The notes under the pieces: model-generated
The model's input: the letters and a program-made list of their open reading frames with translations, nothing else
The model's database searches: none
What the model was told of the DNA's origin: nothing
Shown here: piece by piece, positions 1 to 6,086 of the stretch
Position numbering within the stretch: position 1 is the stretch's first letter
Layout of the letters: every line of letters begins with the position of its first letter
Position numbers and translations under genes: made by a program
Origin: Alphaproteobacteria bacterium
GTDB taxonomy: Bacteria; Pseudomonadota; Alphaproteobacteria; UBA828
Reading direction: 5' to 3'
DNA: 6,247 bases
Assembly (NCBI GenBank): GCA_030604165.1
Contig: JAUVWK010000171.1
Coordinates: forward strand, 1 to 6,247

Positions 1-233
1 ATTTGTTGATCTCTGCGCTATTTCGTCCCCGGCCCCGGCCGCCTGCGGCGGCGAGCCGGCGGGCACGACACGCTTGCAATATGGCTACCGTGGGGGAAAA
101 TTTCAAATAAAGCAGGGTCTAAGCGAGCGATTCGGCGCCTCGCCGCGGGTCGCAAACACACCGAAATAGTCAATTTTTCGAGACTAGGCATTCGTTAAGG
201 AAACTGTTGTCACAATATTATGGAGTTGAGAAG

Positions 234-254
234 ATGAATCGCCGAGCTAGGTGA
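234..254 (+). other. Possible six-codon leader mini-ORF (MNRRAR)
   Basis: An ATG at 234 is preceded at eight bases by GGAG (222-225) and opens a six-codon frame, MNRRAR, whose TGA (252-254) sits inside the ribosome binding site of yqgE. It lies in a different frame from yqgE. The arrangement could let ribosomes ending here affect initiation at the GTG at 263, but a frame this short can arise by chance. Nothing in the peptide (no run of one amino acid) suggests attenuation. Confidence 0.2.
249..254 (+). promoter_or_regulatory. Ribosome binding site of yqgE
   Basis: AGGTGA matches the 3' part of the consensus Shine-Dalgarno stretch and ends eight bases before the GTG at 263. It decides the start of yqgE: the alternative GTG at 251 lies inside this site and has only weak purine-rich sequence in front of it. 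The last three bases of the site are also the TGA of a possible six-codon mini-ORF (234-254). Confidence 0.55.
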
Positions 255-262
255 GGCCGAAC

Positions 263-838
263 GTGGAACATACCGATCCGGCTGCTGGATATATGAGCGG
301 GCAGCTCCTGGTGGCCATGCCCAACATGCCCGACCCGCGCTTCGAGCGCTCGGTCATCTATCTTTGCGCCCATACCGCCGACGGGGCGATGGGTCTGGTC
401 GTGAACAAGTTGATCGACTCGCTGAGCTTTCCCGATCTGCTGGGCCAGCTTGGGATCGAATCGAGCGACATCGACGACCAGATTCGGGTGCATTTCGGCG
501 GCCCGGTCGAGGCCGCGCGCGGCTTCGTTCTGCACTCCACCGACTACGTGCACGACGCCACCATGGTGGTCAACGACCACTTCGCGCTGACCGCGACCGT
601 CGATGTGCTCAAGGCCATGGCCAAGGGCCAGGGGCCGCGCCAGAGCCTCCTGGCGTTGGGTTATGCCGGCTGGGCGCCGGGCCAACTCGATTCCGAGATC
701 CAGGCCAATGGCTGGCTCACGGTACCGGCCGACGAACAATTGGTGTTCCTGTCCGAGATCGAGAGCAGATGGGAAAACTCGGTCAAGCGGATCGGCGTTG
801 ACTTAAGCAAGCTCTCGGGCGACGTCGGCCACGCTTAA
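263..838 (+). CDS. yqgE: YqgE/AlgH family protein (UPF0301)
   Basis: This is a 191-residue cytoplasmic protein of the YqgE/AlgH (UPF0301, DUF179) family, whose molecular function is unsettled; AlgH was named from an alginate-related locus in Pseudomonas. The family signature is plain: SGQLLVAMPNMPDPRFERSV at residues 12-31, VIYLCAHTADGAMGLVVNK at 31-49, HFGGPVEAARGFVLHS at 77-92 and ALGYAGWAPGQLDSEI at 131-146. The length matches the usual 180-200 residues and there is no signal peptide or membrane segment. I chose the GTG at 263 because AGGTGA (249-254) lies eight bases upstream. A GTG at 251 would add four residues but would use that same site as its own start region, and an ATG at 293 would remove the conserved lead-in. 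The gene converges on the acetyltransferase gene and appears monocistronic within the window. Family assignment is secure; the start is likely; the biochemical role is unknown. Confidence 0.93.
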   Translation: MEHTDPAAGYMSGQLLVAMPNMPDPRFERSVIYLCAHTADGAMGLVVNKLIDSLSFPDLLGQLGIESSDIDDQIRVHFGGPVEAARGFVLHSTDYVHDATMVVNDHFALTATVDVLKAMAKGQGPRQSLLALGYAGWAPGQLDSEIQANGWLTVPADEQLVFLSEIESRWENSVKRIGVDLSKLSGDVGHA

Positions 839-877
839 GGCCCCGCTCATTATCGAACAGTCTGCTCGAGATCGCGC

Positions 878-1504
878 TCAAGCGTCGTCGCCAAGGGCCG
901 CTTTCGCCAAGCCCGGCGGCGGTTCGTACTCATTCGCCAACATGGCGAAGAGCAAGTGGTCGCGCCAAGCGCCGTTGATTTTCAAAAAATTGCGAGCGTA
1001 GCCCTCGCGCCGGAAGCCGCAGCGGTGCAACAACGCCTGACTCGCCTCGTTGCTCGGCATGCACGCCGCATCGACGCGATACAACCCGAGGCGCCCGAAG
1101 CAATGGCGCACGACGCAGTGCATGGCTTCCGTCATGTAGCCGTTGTGCGCATGGGGCTTGCCGATCCAGTAGCCGACGGCGCAGGATTGCGCCGCGCCGC
1201 GTTGCAGGTTTGACAGCGTGATACCGCCCACCAGCTCGGCGTCCGTGCGGCGGAAGATAAAAAACGCATAGCCGACGCCGTCATTGCCCTCGCGTACCTG
1301 GCGGCGAAGCCGGCGGCGATAGGCGGCGCGGCCGAGAGCGTCGTGCGGCCAGGTCGGCTCCCAGCGCTCCAGGAATTCGCGCGACGCGGTGCGCAACTCG
1401 GCCCACATGCGCCAATCCCGAATCAGCGGCGGCCGCAGGACCAGATTGGGCCCGACTAGCTGCGCCTCCGCATGCTTGGATTGGGACGATTTCAGAACGG
1501 CCAT
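878..1504 (-). CDS. GNAT family N-acetyltransferase, RimJ/RimL-like
   Basis: This 208-residue protein is a GCN5-related acetyltransferase of the RimJ/RimL type, which transfers acetyl from acetyl-CoA to an amine, often the N-terminal alpha-amine of a ribosomal protein. Recognisable parts are the opening strand LVLRPPLIRDWRMWAELR (21-38), AFFIFRRTDAELVGGITLSN (80-99), the acetyl-CoA region AVGYWIGKPHAHNGYMTEAM (109-128) and the closing motif PSNEASQALLHRCGFRREGY (150-169). The pyrophosphate-binding loop is atypical: HAHNGY stands where the family usually has a Q/R-x-x-G-x-G/A pattern, with one glycine retained. I chose the ATG at 1504 because GGAG (complement of 1514-1517) lies nine bases upstream; a GTG at 1510 would be only three bases from that site. 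It follows the M16 gene in the same direction after 215 bases containing an inverted repeat, so it may be transcribed separately. The substrate cannot be read from the sequence; a role on a ribosomal protein is only family inference. Confidence 0.9.
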   Translation of the reverse strand: MAVLKSSQSKHAEAQLVGPNLVLRPPLIRDWRMWAELRTASREFLERWEPTWPHDALGRAAYRRRLRRQVREGNDGVGYAFFIFRRTDAELVGGITLSNLQRGAAQSCAVGYWIGKPHAHNGYMTEAMHCVVRHCFGRLGLYRVDAACMPSNEASQALLHRCGFRREGYARNFLKINGAWRDHLLFAMLANEYEPPPGLAKAALGDDA

Positions 1505-1513
1505 GACCACAGA

Positions 1514-1517
1514 CTCC
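1514..1517 (-). promoter_or_regulatory. Ribosome binding site of the GNAT gene
   Basis: On the minus strand this reads GGAG, nine bases before the ATG at 1504 and only three before the in-frame GTG at 1510. It favours the ATG and a protein two residues shorter than the longest open frame. Confidence 0.45.
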
Positions 1518-1620
1518 GTATTCGAACCCTAATAGATTTGGCCCCCAATATTAATCCGTTTCGCCACGGCGGCGGCGCTTGCCGGCACCAACGGCCCACG
1601 CGGTTTCCGTCCAAGCTGAA

Positions 1621-1692
1621 CCAGCCCACTCCCCCTCCCGGCCATCCACAAGCTTACAATGCCATGGGTGGCCGGTAGCGGGAGTGGGCTGG
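1621..1692. repeat. Large imperfect inverted repeat between M16 and GNAT genes
   Basis: The 28-base arms 1621-1648 and 1665-1692 are reverse complements at 25 of 28 positions, with one further G-T pair possible, separated by a 16-base loop (1649-1664). The left arm opens with CCAGCCCACTCCCC and the right arm closes with GGGAGTGGGCTGG. There is no T-run on either side, so it is not a standard intrinsic terminator. The core CCCGGCCATCCACA resembles, from memory, dispersed intergenic palindromes common in alphaproteobacterial genomes, which suggests a REP- or MITE-like unit. As RNA it would form a long stem that could protect the 3' end of the thrC-M16 transcript or reduce read-through into the GNAT gene. 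The repeat structure is seen directly; its dispersed nature is inference. Confidence 0.75.
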
Positions 1693-1709
1693 AGCGAATC
1701 CACGTGAGT

Positions 1710-1722
1710 GGAAAACGCTCTA
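1710..1722 (-). repeat. Partial copy of the 4486-4546 repeat, overlapping the M16 stop codon
   Basis: On the minus strand this reads TAGAGCGTTTTCC and matches TAGAGCATTTTCC at 4487-4499 (plus strand) at 12 of 13 positions. The first three bases are the TAG stop codon of the M16 gene. Next to it, 1699-1703 and 1708-1712 form a five-base inverted repeat (TCCAC/GTGGA) around a GTGA loop. Together with 1621-1692 it probably makes one composite element of about 100 bases. Confidence 0.45.
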
Positions 1723-2979
1723 ACCGAAGCGGCCCGCGATCCGGTCATAGGGCTCCACCTTGTCGATCGGACCGAGCGCGGCGACGGTCGGGCGGCTGCC
1801 GGCGAAGATGCGACGCGCCACCCGGGTTACGTCCGCGCCCGATATCGCGTCGATCTTGGCGATCATTTCCTCGACCGGAATGGGCCGACCGAAGATCAAC
1901 ATTTGGCGACCGAGCCGCTCGCAGCGCGCCGACGAGCTCTCCAAAGACATCAGCAGCGCGGATTTGAGCTGGGCGCGGGCGCGGGCCATCTCCTCCTCGG
2001 TCACCGCGCGCTCGACCTTGGTCATCTCCTCGGCCATGACCGGGATGAGCTCGGCGACCTCGCCCGGAGCGGTGCCGGCATAGACGCCGAAGATGCCGCC
2101 GTCGGTATAGGCGGAGGAAAAGGTGAACACGGCGTAGGCGAGGCCGCGCCGCTCGCGGATTTCCTGAAAAAGCCGCGACGACATGCCGCCACCCAGCAGG
2201 GTCGAAAGCACCTGGCCGGTGTAGAAATCGGGATCGCCATAGGGAATACCGTCGAATCCAAGCACCAAATGAACCTGCTCGAGATCGCGGCTGCCGCGAT
2301 AATCGCCGCCCGCATAACGCGCCGGCGCCTTTGGCGCGCTGTGCTCGGGCGGCAGCCTGTCGAAGGCCGCGCCGGCGAGCTCGACGAGGCGGTCGTGGTC
2401 GAGCCGGCCGGCACCGATCAGCACCATGCGCGGCGCGCTGTAATGCGCCGACATGTAGCCCGCCAGGTCGTCGCGCGAAAGCGCGGCAACGCCCTCGGCG
2501 GGGCCCAGGATGGTCCAGCCGAGGGGCTGGTCCGGAAAGGCGGTTTCCTGGAAGAAGTCGAACACGATATCGTCGGGCGTGTCGTGGGACTGGGCGATCT
2601 CCTGCATGACCACCGCGCGCTCGCGGGCCAGCTCCTCGTCATCGAACACCGAATGCTGCAGGATGTCGGCGAGCAGGTCGAGGGCGAGCGGCGTGTCGTC
2701 CTTCATCACTTTGGCGAAATACGCCGTGTGTTCGCGCGAGGTATAGGCGTTCAAGTGCCCGCCCACGGCCTCTATTTCCTCGGCGATCGCCTGCGCCGAG
2801 CGGCGTTCGGTGCCCTTGAAGGCCATATGTTCGAGCAAGTGGGAAACGCCGTTGATCTCGCGCGCTTCATGGCGCGCGCCGACATCGACCCAGAGCCCGA
2901 CCGACGCCGTTTCGAGCTGCGGCATGGCTTCGCTGACGATGCGCAGCCCGTTGGACAGCTTGGAGACCCGTGTGCTCAT
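1720..2979 (-). CDS. M16 family zinc metallopeptidase (processing-peptidase type)
   Basis: This 419-residue protein belongs to the pitrilysin/insulinase M16 family, in the single-length bacterial group related to the mitochondrial processing peptidase beta subunit. The inverted zinc motif HLLEH is at residues 47-51 and the distal ligand E127 (VVMQEIAQ) follows 75 residues later, the spacing expected of an active enzyme. The C-terminal half carries the conserved LLGGGMSSRLFQEIRERRGL at 261-280 followed by AYAVF, typical of the second M16 domain. There is no signal peptide, so it probably acts in the cytoplasm as a dimer; its natural substrate is unknown. I chose the ATG at 2979 because the family's normal N-terminus begins there (STRVSKLSNGLRIVSE) and it overlaps the thrC stop as ATGA. 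The open frame runs much further upstream, but that extension is only the shadow of thrC. Translational coupling to thrC is likely. The stop codon falls in a repeat motif. Confidence 0.95.
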   Translation of the reverse strand: MSTRVSKLSNGLRIVSEAMPQLETASVGLWVDVGARHEAREINGVSHLLEHMAFKGTERRSAQAIAEEIEAVGGHLNAYTSREHTAYFAKVMKDDTPLALDLLADILQHSVFDDEELARERAVVMQEIAQSHDTPDDIVFDFFQETAFPDQPLGWTILGPAEGVAALSRDDLAGYMSAHYSAPRMVLIGAGRLDHDRLVELAGAAFDRLPPEHSAPKAPARYAGGDYRGSRDLEQVHLVLGFDGIPYGDPDFYTGQVLSTLLGGGMSSRLFQEIRERRGLAYAVFTFSSAYTDGGIFGVYAGTAPGEVAELIPVMAEEMTKVERAVTEEEMARARAQLKSALLMSLESSSARCERLGRQMLIFGRPIPVEEMIAKIDAISGADVTRVARRIFAGSRPTVAALGPIDKVEPYDRIAGRFG

Positions 2980-4439
2980 GCGACTCGCTTTCCGGCAGGC
3001 TGGCCAGCGCGTTGGCCGGTGCCGCCGCTGGCGGCCGCCGCCCGCGCACACACGAAGGCCTGCACCGCGCCAAGTTCGTTGGGCAGCACACTGAAGTGCT
3101 CCTCGCGCGCCATGAGATCGGCGAGCCGCGGCGGCAAAGTGGGCCGCACCCCCGTCGCCCGCTCGACGGCGTCTGGAAACTTGGCCGGATGCGCCGTCGC
3201 CAGACAGATCATCGGTACGGCCGGGTCGTCCCAGCAGGCCGCGGCGGCCGCGACGCCGGTCGCCGTGTGCGGATCGATCAACCGGCCGGTGGCGCGGTGC
3301 AGCGCGGCGATGGTCGCCAGCGTCTGTTCGTCGTCCACCCGGTGGCCGGCGAACAAGGCGCGCGCCTCGGCAAGCTGCTCGGCCGCCAACGCGAAGCCAC
3401 CCTCGGCCTGCAAACGCCCCATCAGCGCCCCGACCGCGGCGCCGTCCCGGCCGCACAGCTCGAAGATCAGGCGCTCGAAGTTGCTCGCCACCTGAATATC
3501 CATGCTCGGGCTCAGGCTGGACCGCACCGTATCCTTGCGATACTCGCCGCTGGCGAGAAACCGGGCCAGGATGTCGTTGGGATTGGTGGCGACCAGCAGG
3601 CGCTTGATCGGCAGACCCAAGCGGCTCGCCACGTAGCCGGCATAGACGTCGCCGAAATTGCCGGTCGGCACGGCGAACGCGACGGCCCGCGCCGGCGCGC
3701 CCAGCGCCACGGCGGCATAGACGTAATAGGCGCTTTGCGCCACGACACGCGCCCAATTGATCGAGTTGACGGCGCCCAGCTTGAGCTCGTCGCGAAAGGC
3801 GAGATCGTTGAACATCGCCTTGACCAGCGCCTGACAGTCGTCAAAGGTGCCGTCGATCGCCAGGTTATGAACATTGGCCGCCCGCACCGTGGTCATCTGG
3901 CGGCGCTGGACCTCAGAGATGCGGCCCTTGGGGTGCAGAATGACGATGCTGAGGCTGTCGCGGTCGCGACACGCCTCGATGGCGGCGGAACCGGTGTCGC
4001 CCGACGTGGCGCCGACGATGGTCAGACGCTCGCCCCGGCGCGCCAGCACGTGGTCGAAAAAGCGGCCCAAGAGCTGCAGCGCGAAATCCTTGAACGCCAG
4101 GGTCGGCCCGTGAAACAACTCGAGCAGCCAGCGGTTGGGACCGAGTTGAACCAAGGGCGCCACGGCCGCGTGATCGAACTGTGCGTAGGCCTCGCGCGCC
4201 ATGCCCTCCAGCGCGGCCCGCTCGATGTCGTCCGCGACGAAGGGTTCGAGCACGCGTGCCGCCAGCGCCGGGTAGTCGAGCCCGGCGAGCTCCTGGATGC
4301 CCTCGGCCGAGAGCCGCGGCCAGCGTTCGGGCACGAACAGACCGCCGTCCCGGGCGAGGCCCGCGATCAGGATGTCTTCGAACGACGCGGCGCGATGGCC
4401 GCCCGCATCCCGCGCTTGACGCGTGCTGAGGTAACGCAC
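2976..4439 (-). CDS. thrC: Threonine synthase
   Basis: Threonine synthase (EC 4.2.3.1) converts O-phospho-L-homoserine and water to L-threonine and phosphate, the last step of threonine biosynthesis, using pyridoxal phosphate in the cytoplasm. The 487-residue protein starts with the usual MRYLSTRG-like opening (MRYLSTRQARD). It has the cofactor lysine K117 in PTLAFKDFALQLLG (112-125), the phosphate-binding loop GATSGDTGSAA (143-153), NSINWARV (225-232) and PTGNFGDVYAGY (258-269). These and the length place it with the longer bacterial/fungal-type synthases. The start is a GTG at 4437-4439 with GGAG (complement of 4452-4455) twelve bases upstream, slightly long. The last 20 or so residues are a glycine/alanine-rich tail that overlaps the M16 start by four bases. 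Upstream lies a 144-base gap with a candidate promoter and a repeat, so thrC-M16 may be its own transcription unit. No thrA or thrB is in the window. Confidence 0.97.
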   Translation of the reverse strand: MRYLSTRQARDAGGHRAASFEDILIAGLARDGGLFVPERWPRLSAEGIQELAGLDYPALAARVLEPFVADDIERAALEGMAREAYAQFDHAAVAPLVQLGPNRWLLELFHGPTLAFKDFALQLLGRFFDHVLARRGERLTIVGATSGDTGSAAIEACRDRDSLSIVILHPKGRISEVQRRQMTTVRAANVHNLAIDGTFDDCQALVKAMFNDLAFRDELKLGAVNSINWARVVAQSAYYVYAAVALGAPARAVAFAVPTGNFGDVYAGYVASRLGLPIKRLLVATNPNDILARFLASGEYRKDTVRSSLSPSMDIQVASNFERLIFELCGRDGAAVGALMGRLQAEGGFALAAEQLAEARALFAGHRVDDEQTLATIAALHRATGRLIDPHTATGVAAAAACWDDPAVPMICLATAHPAKFPDAVERATGVRPTLPPRLADLMAREEHFSVLPNELGAVQAFVCARAAAASGGTGQRAGQPAGKRVA

Positions 4440-4451
4440 TGGTATTTTTTG

Positions 4452-4455
4452 CTCC
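4452..4455 (-). promoter_or_regulatory. Ribosome binding site of thrC
   Basis: Minus-strand GGAG precedes the GTG start at 4439 by twelve bases through an A-rich spacer. It is the only Shine-Dalgarno-like sequence near the start. The MRYLSTR opening, conserved in the family, independently supports the GTG. Confidence 0.4.
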
Positions 4456-4466
4456 GAAAGGTTGAA

Positions 4467-4482
4467 CCTGGCGCTGACCAGG
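4467..4482 (-). other. Small hairpin in the thrC leader
   Basis: The bases 4467-4471 (CCTGG) and 4478-4482 (CCAGG) can pair around a six-base loop, forming a short stem just upstream of the thrC ribosome binding site. I see no run of threonine or isoleucine codons or a riboswitch consensus around it, so a regulatory role is not supported beyond its position. Confidence 0.2.
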
Positions 4483-4485
4483 CGG

Positions 4486-4546
4486 CTAGAGCATTTTCCG
4501 TTCAGGCGGCACCGGGCCGCTCCCCCTCCAACCGAAGCCGCTCTAG
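4486..4546. repeat. Intergenic palindromic repeat upstream of thrC
   Basis: This 61-base element has perfect seven-base inverted ends, CTAGAGC (4486-4492) and GCTCTAG (4540-4546), and a partly self-complementary interior. It begins with CTAGAGCATTTTCCG, a string I recall from dispersed intergenic repeats of alphaproteobacteria. It shares two stretches with the 1621-1722 region: TAGAGC(A/G)TTTTCC (12 of 13) and CTCCCCCTCC (10 of 10, at 4520-4529 and 1629-1638). The thrC-M16 pair is therefore bracketed by related sequences. The ends and the shared motifs are seen directly; membership of a genome-wide family is inference. Confidence 0.6.
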
Positions 4547-4574
4547 ACTATACGCGCCCGCCGCCCCAGGGCAA
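4547..4574 (-). promoter_or_regulatory. thrC: Candidate sigma-70-type promoter for thrC-M16
   Basis: On the minus strand TTGCCC (complement of 4569-4574) is followed after 16 bases by TATAGT (complement of 4547-4552). These match the TTGACA and TATAAT consensus at 4 and 5 of 6 positions. Transcription would start near 4540, about 100 bases before thrC, so that nearly all of the 4486-4546 repeat would lie in the leader. The spacer is very GC-rich and the -10 box abuts the repeat, so this is a candidate only. Confidence 0.3.
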
Positions 4575-4583
4575 GACGGGGAC

Positions 4584-6086
4584 TCAGGTCAAATAACGGC
4601 GCTCCAGATGGCCCTTGAACACCGCGGCGTCCAGGCGGCGGCCGGTGGCGCGCTCGATCAACGCAGGGCTCGAATAGAGCGAGCCTTGGCCGTGGATCGC
4701 CTCGCGCAACCAGCCGAGCAAGGGCGCGAAATCGCCGGCCGCGATACCCGGCATGATTGCGGCCTCGGCCCGGCACGCCGCATCGAAGAGCTGCGCCGCG
4801 ATCATCGCGCCGAGGGTGTAGCTCGGGAAATAGCCGATGTCGCCGCCCGCCCAGTGGATGTCCTGAAGGCAGCCCTCGGCGTGGTTGGCCGGCGCGACAC
4901 CGAGCAACTCCACCATCCCCTCGTTCCAGGCACCGGGCAGATCGTCGACCGGGAGTTCGCCCGACAGCATGACTTTCTCGATGCGGTAGCGGAGCAGAAT
5001 ATGCGCCGGGTAGGTTACTTCGTCCGCGTCGACCCGAATCATTCCCGGCGCCACCCGTGTCGCCAGGCGGTGAAGGTTTTCGGCTTCGAACGCCGCGCCG
5101 GAGATGTCGAGGTGCGGCGCGAAGGCCGCCCGGATGAGCGGCGCGGCGAAGCGCAGGAACTCCAGGCTGCGACAGGCCTGCATCTCGATCAGCAGCGACT
5201 GGCTCTCATGCACGCTCATGCTGCGCGCGTTGCCCACCGGCTGGGCACGCCAGGCCTTGGGCAGGCCGCGCTCGTAAAGGGCGTGCCCGGTTTCGTGCAG
5301 CACCGCCATCAGGCCTGAGGCGAAATCGGCCTCGTCGTAGCGGGTGGTGATGCGGACGTCCTCGCTGACGCCGCCGCAAAACGGGTGATGGCTGACGTCG
5401 AGGCGGCCATGGTCGAAATCGAAGCCGAGCCGCTCCATGAGCCCGACCCCGAGCGTGCGCTGGGCCTCCGCCGGAAACGGCCCAACCAGCGGTACGGGTT
5501 CGGGGGCCGCGCTTTGCCGGGCCAACACGGCGGCCAGAAAATCCGGCAGAAAAGCCGCCAGATCGGCGAACACGACGTCGATCTCGGCCATGCGCACGCC
5601 GGGATCGTAGCCATCGATCAGGGCGTCGTAGGGCGCGCAGCCGAGCGCCTCGCCCTTGGCTGCCGCCTTCTGCCGCACCAGCGACAGCACCGGCTTGAAG
5701 GCCTTGGCGAAAGCGTCGAAATCGCTGCGCGGCCGAGCCTCGCGCCAGACCATCTCGCTCGCCGATGTCGCCTTGCTGAGCGCCGCCACCAGATCGGCCG
5801 GCACGCCGGTCGCATGCGAGAAATGGTGCCGCATCTCGTGCAGGTTGGCGCGTTGCCAATTGTCGAGCTCCTCGCCTTCCGCTTCCGCCTGGTCCAGCAG
5901 ATCGCCGAGGCCGTGATCGGTCAGCATCTCGTGGCAAATCAGGCTGAGCTCGGCAAGCTGTTCGGCGCGCGCCTCGGCACCGCCCGACGGCATCATGGTG
6001 GCCCAGTCCCAATGCAGGACGGCGCCCGCGCCCGCCAGATTGGCCATCCGCCCAAAGCGGCGCTCGAGTTCCGGATAAGCCTTCAT
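4584..6086 (-). CDS. M32 family metallocarboxypeptidase (Taq/thermostable carboxypeptidase 1 type)
   Basis: This 500-residue enzyme is a zinc- or cobalt-type metallocarboxypeptidase of family M32 (EC 3.4.17.19), which removes single residues from peptide C-termini in the cytoplasm, with broad preference except near proline. The set of M32 signatures is complete: HPF (234-236), DVRITTRY (243-250), the metal site HETGHALYE (264-272) with H264, catalytic E265 and H268, the third ligand E294 in HESQS (293-297), RVDADEVTYPAHILLRYRIE (351-370) and GYFPSYTLGA (418-427). The length matches the family (about 490-510). The ATG at 6086 overlaps the SURF1 stop as ATGA and has GGAG four bases upstream, with AGGA slightly further. 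Downstream is the 144-base gap before thrC. It is likely cotranscribed with SURF1, although the functions are unrelated; peptide recycling is the probable role. Confidence 0.97.
   Translation of the reverse strand: MKAYPELERRFGRMANLAGAGAVLHWDWATMMPSGGAEARAEQLAELSLICHEMLTDHGLGDLLDQAEAEGEELDNWQRANLHEMRHHFSHATGVPADLVAALSKATSASEMVWREARPRSDFDAFAKAFKPVLSLVRQKAAAKGEALGCAPYDALIDGYDPGVRMAEIDVVFADLAAFLPDFLAAVLARQSAAPEPVPLVGPFPAEAQRTLGVGLMERLGFDFDHGRLDVSHHPFCGGVSEDVRITTRYDEADFASGLMAVLHETGHALYERGLPKAWRAQPVGNARSMSVHESQSLLIEMQACRSLEFLRFAAPLIRAAFAPHLDISGAAFEAENLHRLATRVAPGMIRVDADEVTYPAHILLRYRIEKVMLSGELPVDDLPGAWNEGMVELLGVAPANHAEGCLQDIHWAGGDIGYFPSYTLGAMIAAQLFDAACRAEAAIMPGIAAGDFAPLLGWLREAIHGQGSLYSSPALIERATGRRLDAAVFKGHLERRYLT

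Noticed and set aside
38..52. A six-base-pair GC hairpin (GCCGCC/GGCGGC, three-base loop) as a terminator of an upstream gene
   Set aside because: No T-run follows on either strand and no gene end is visible to its left within the window; it may be chance in GC-rich sequence.
216..221. TATTAT as a -10 box for yqgE
   Set aside because: It matches TATAAT at five of six positions, but no acceptable -35 hexamer lies 16-18 bases upstream (the best matches about half), so no promoter is called.
839..877. A bidirectional terminator between the convergent yqgE and GNAT genes
   Set aside because: The 39 bases contain only the short palindrome CTCGAG and no stem followed by a T-run.
1708..3495. A 595-codon open frame on the plus strand opposite the M16 and thrC genes
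   Set aside because: It lies antisense to two well-identified genes, its product resembles no known family and is rich in arginine, alanine and glycine. Such frames are usual opposite GC-rich genes with strong third-position G/C.
2980..3756. A long upstream extension of the M16 open frame that would give a 678-residue protein
   Set aside because: The extra 259 residues lie entirely within thrC in another frame and are low-complexity. The normal M16 N-terminus starts at the ATG at 2979 with the ATGA overlap.
4564..4581. A CCCC/GGGG hairpin just after the M32 stop as a terminator
   Set aside because: It is only four base pairs with a ten-base loop and has no T-run; it overlaps the candidate -35 box of thrC instead.
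2970..5318. A 782-codon open frame on the plus strand opposite thrC and the M32 gene
   Set aside because: It spans two unrelated genes and the gap between them in antisense, has no recognisable domain and no convincing ribosome binding site; it is a high-GC shadow frame.
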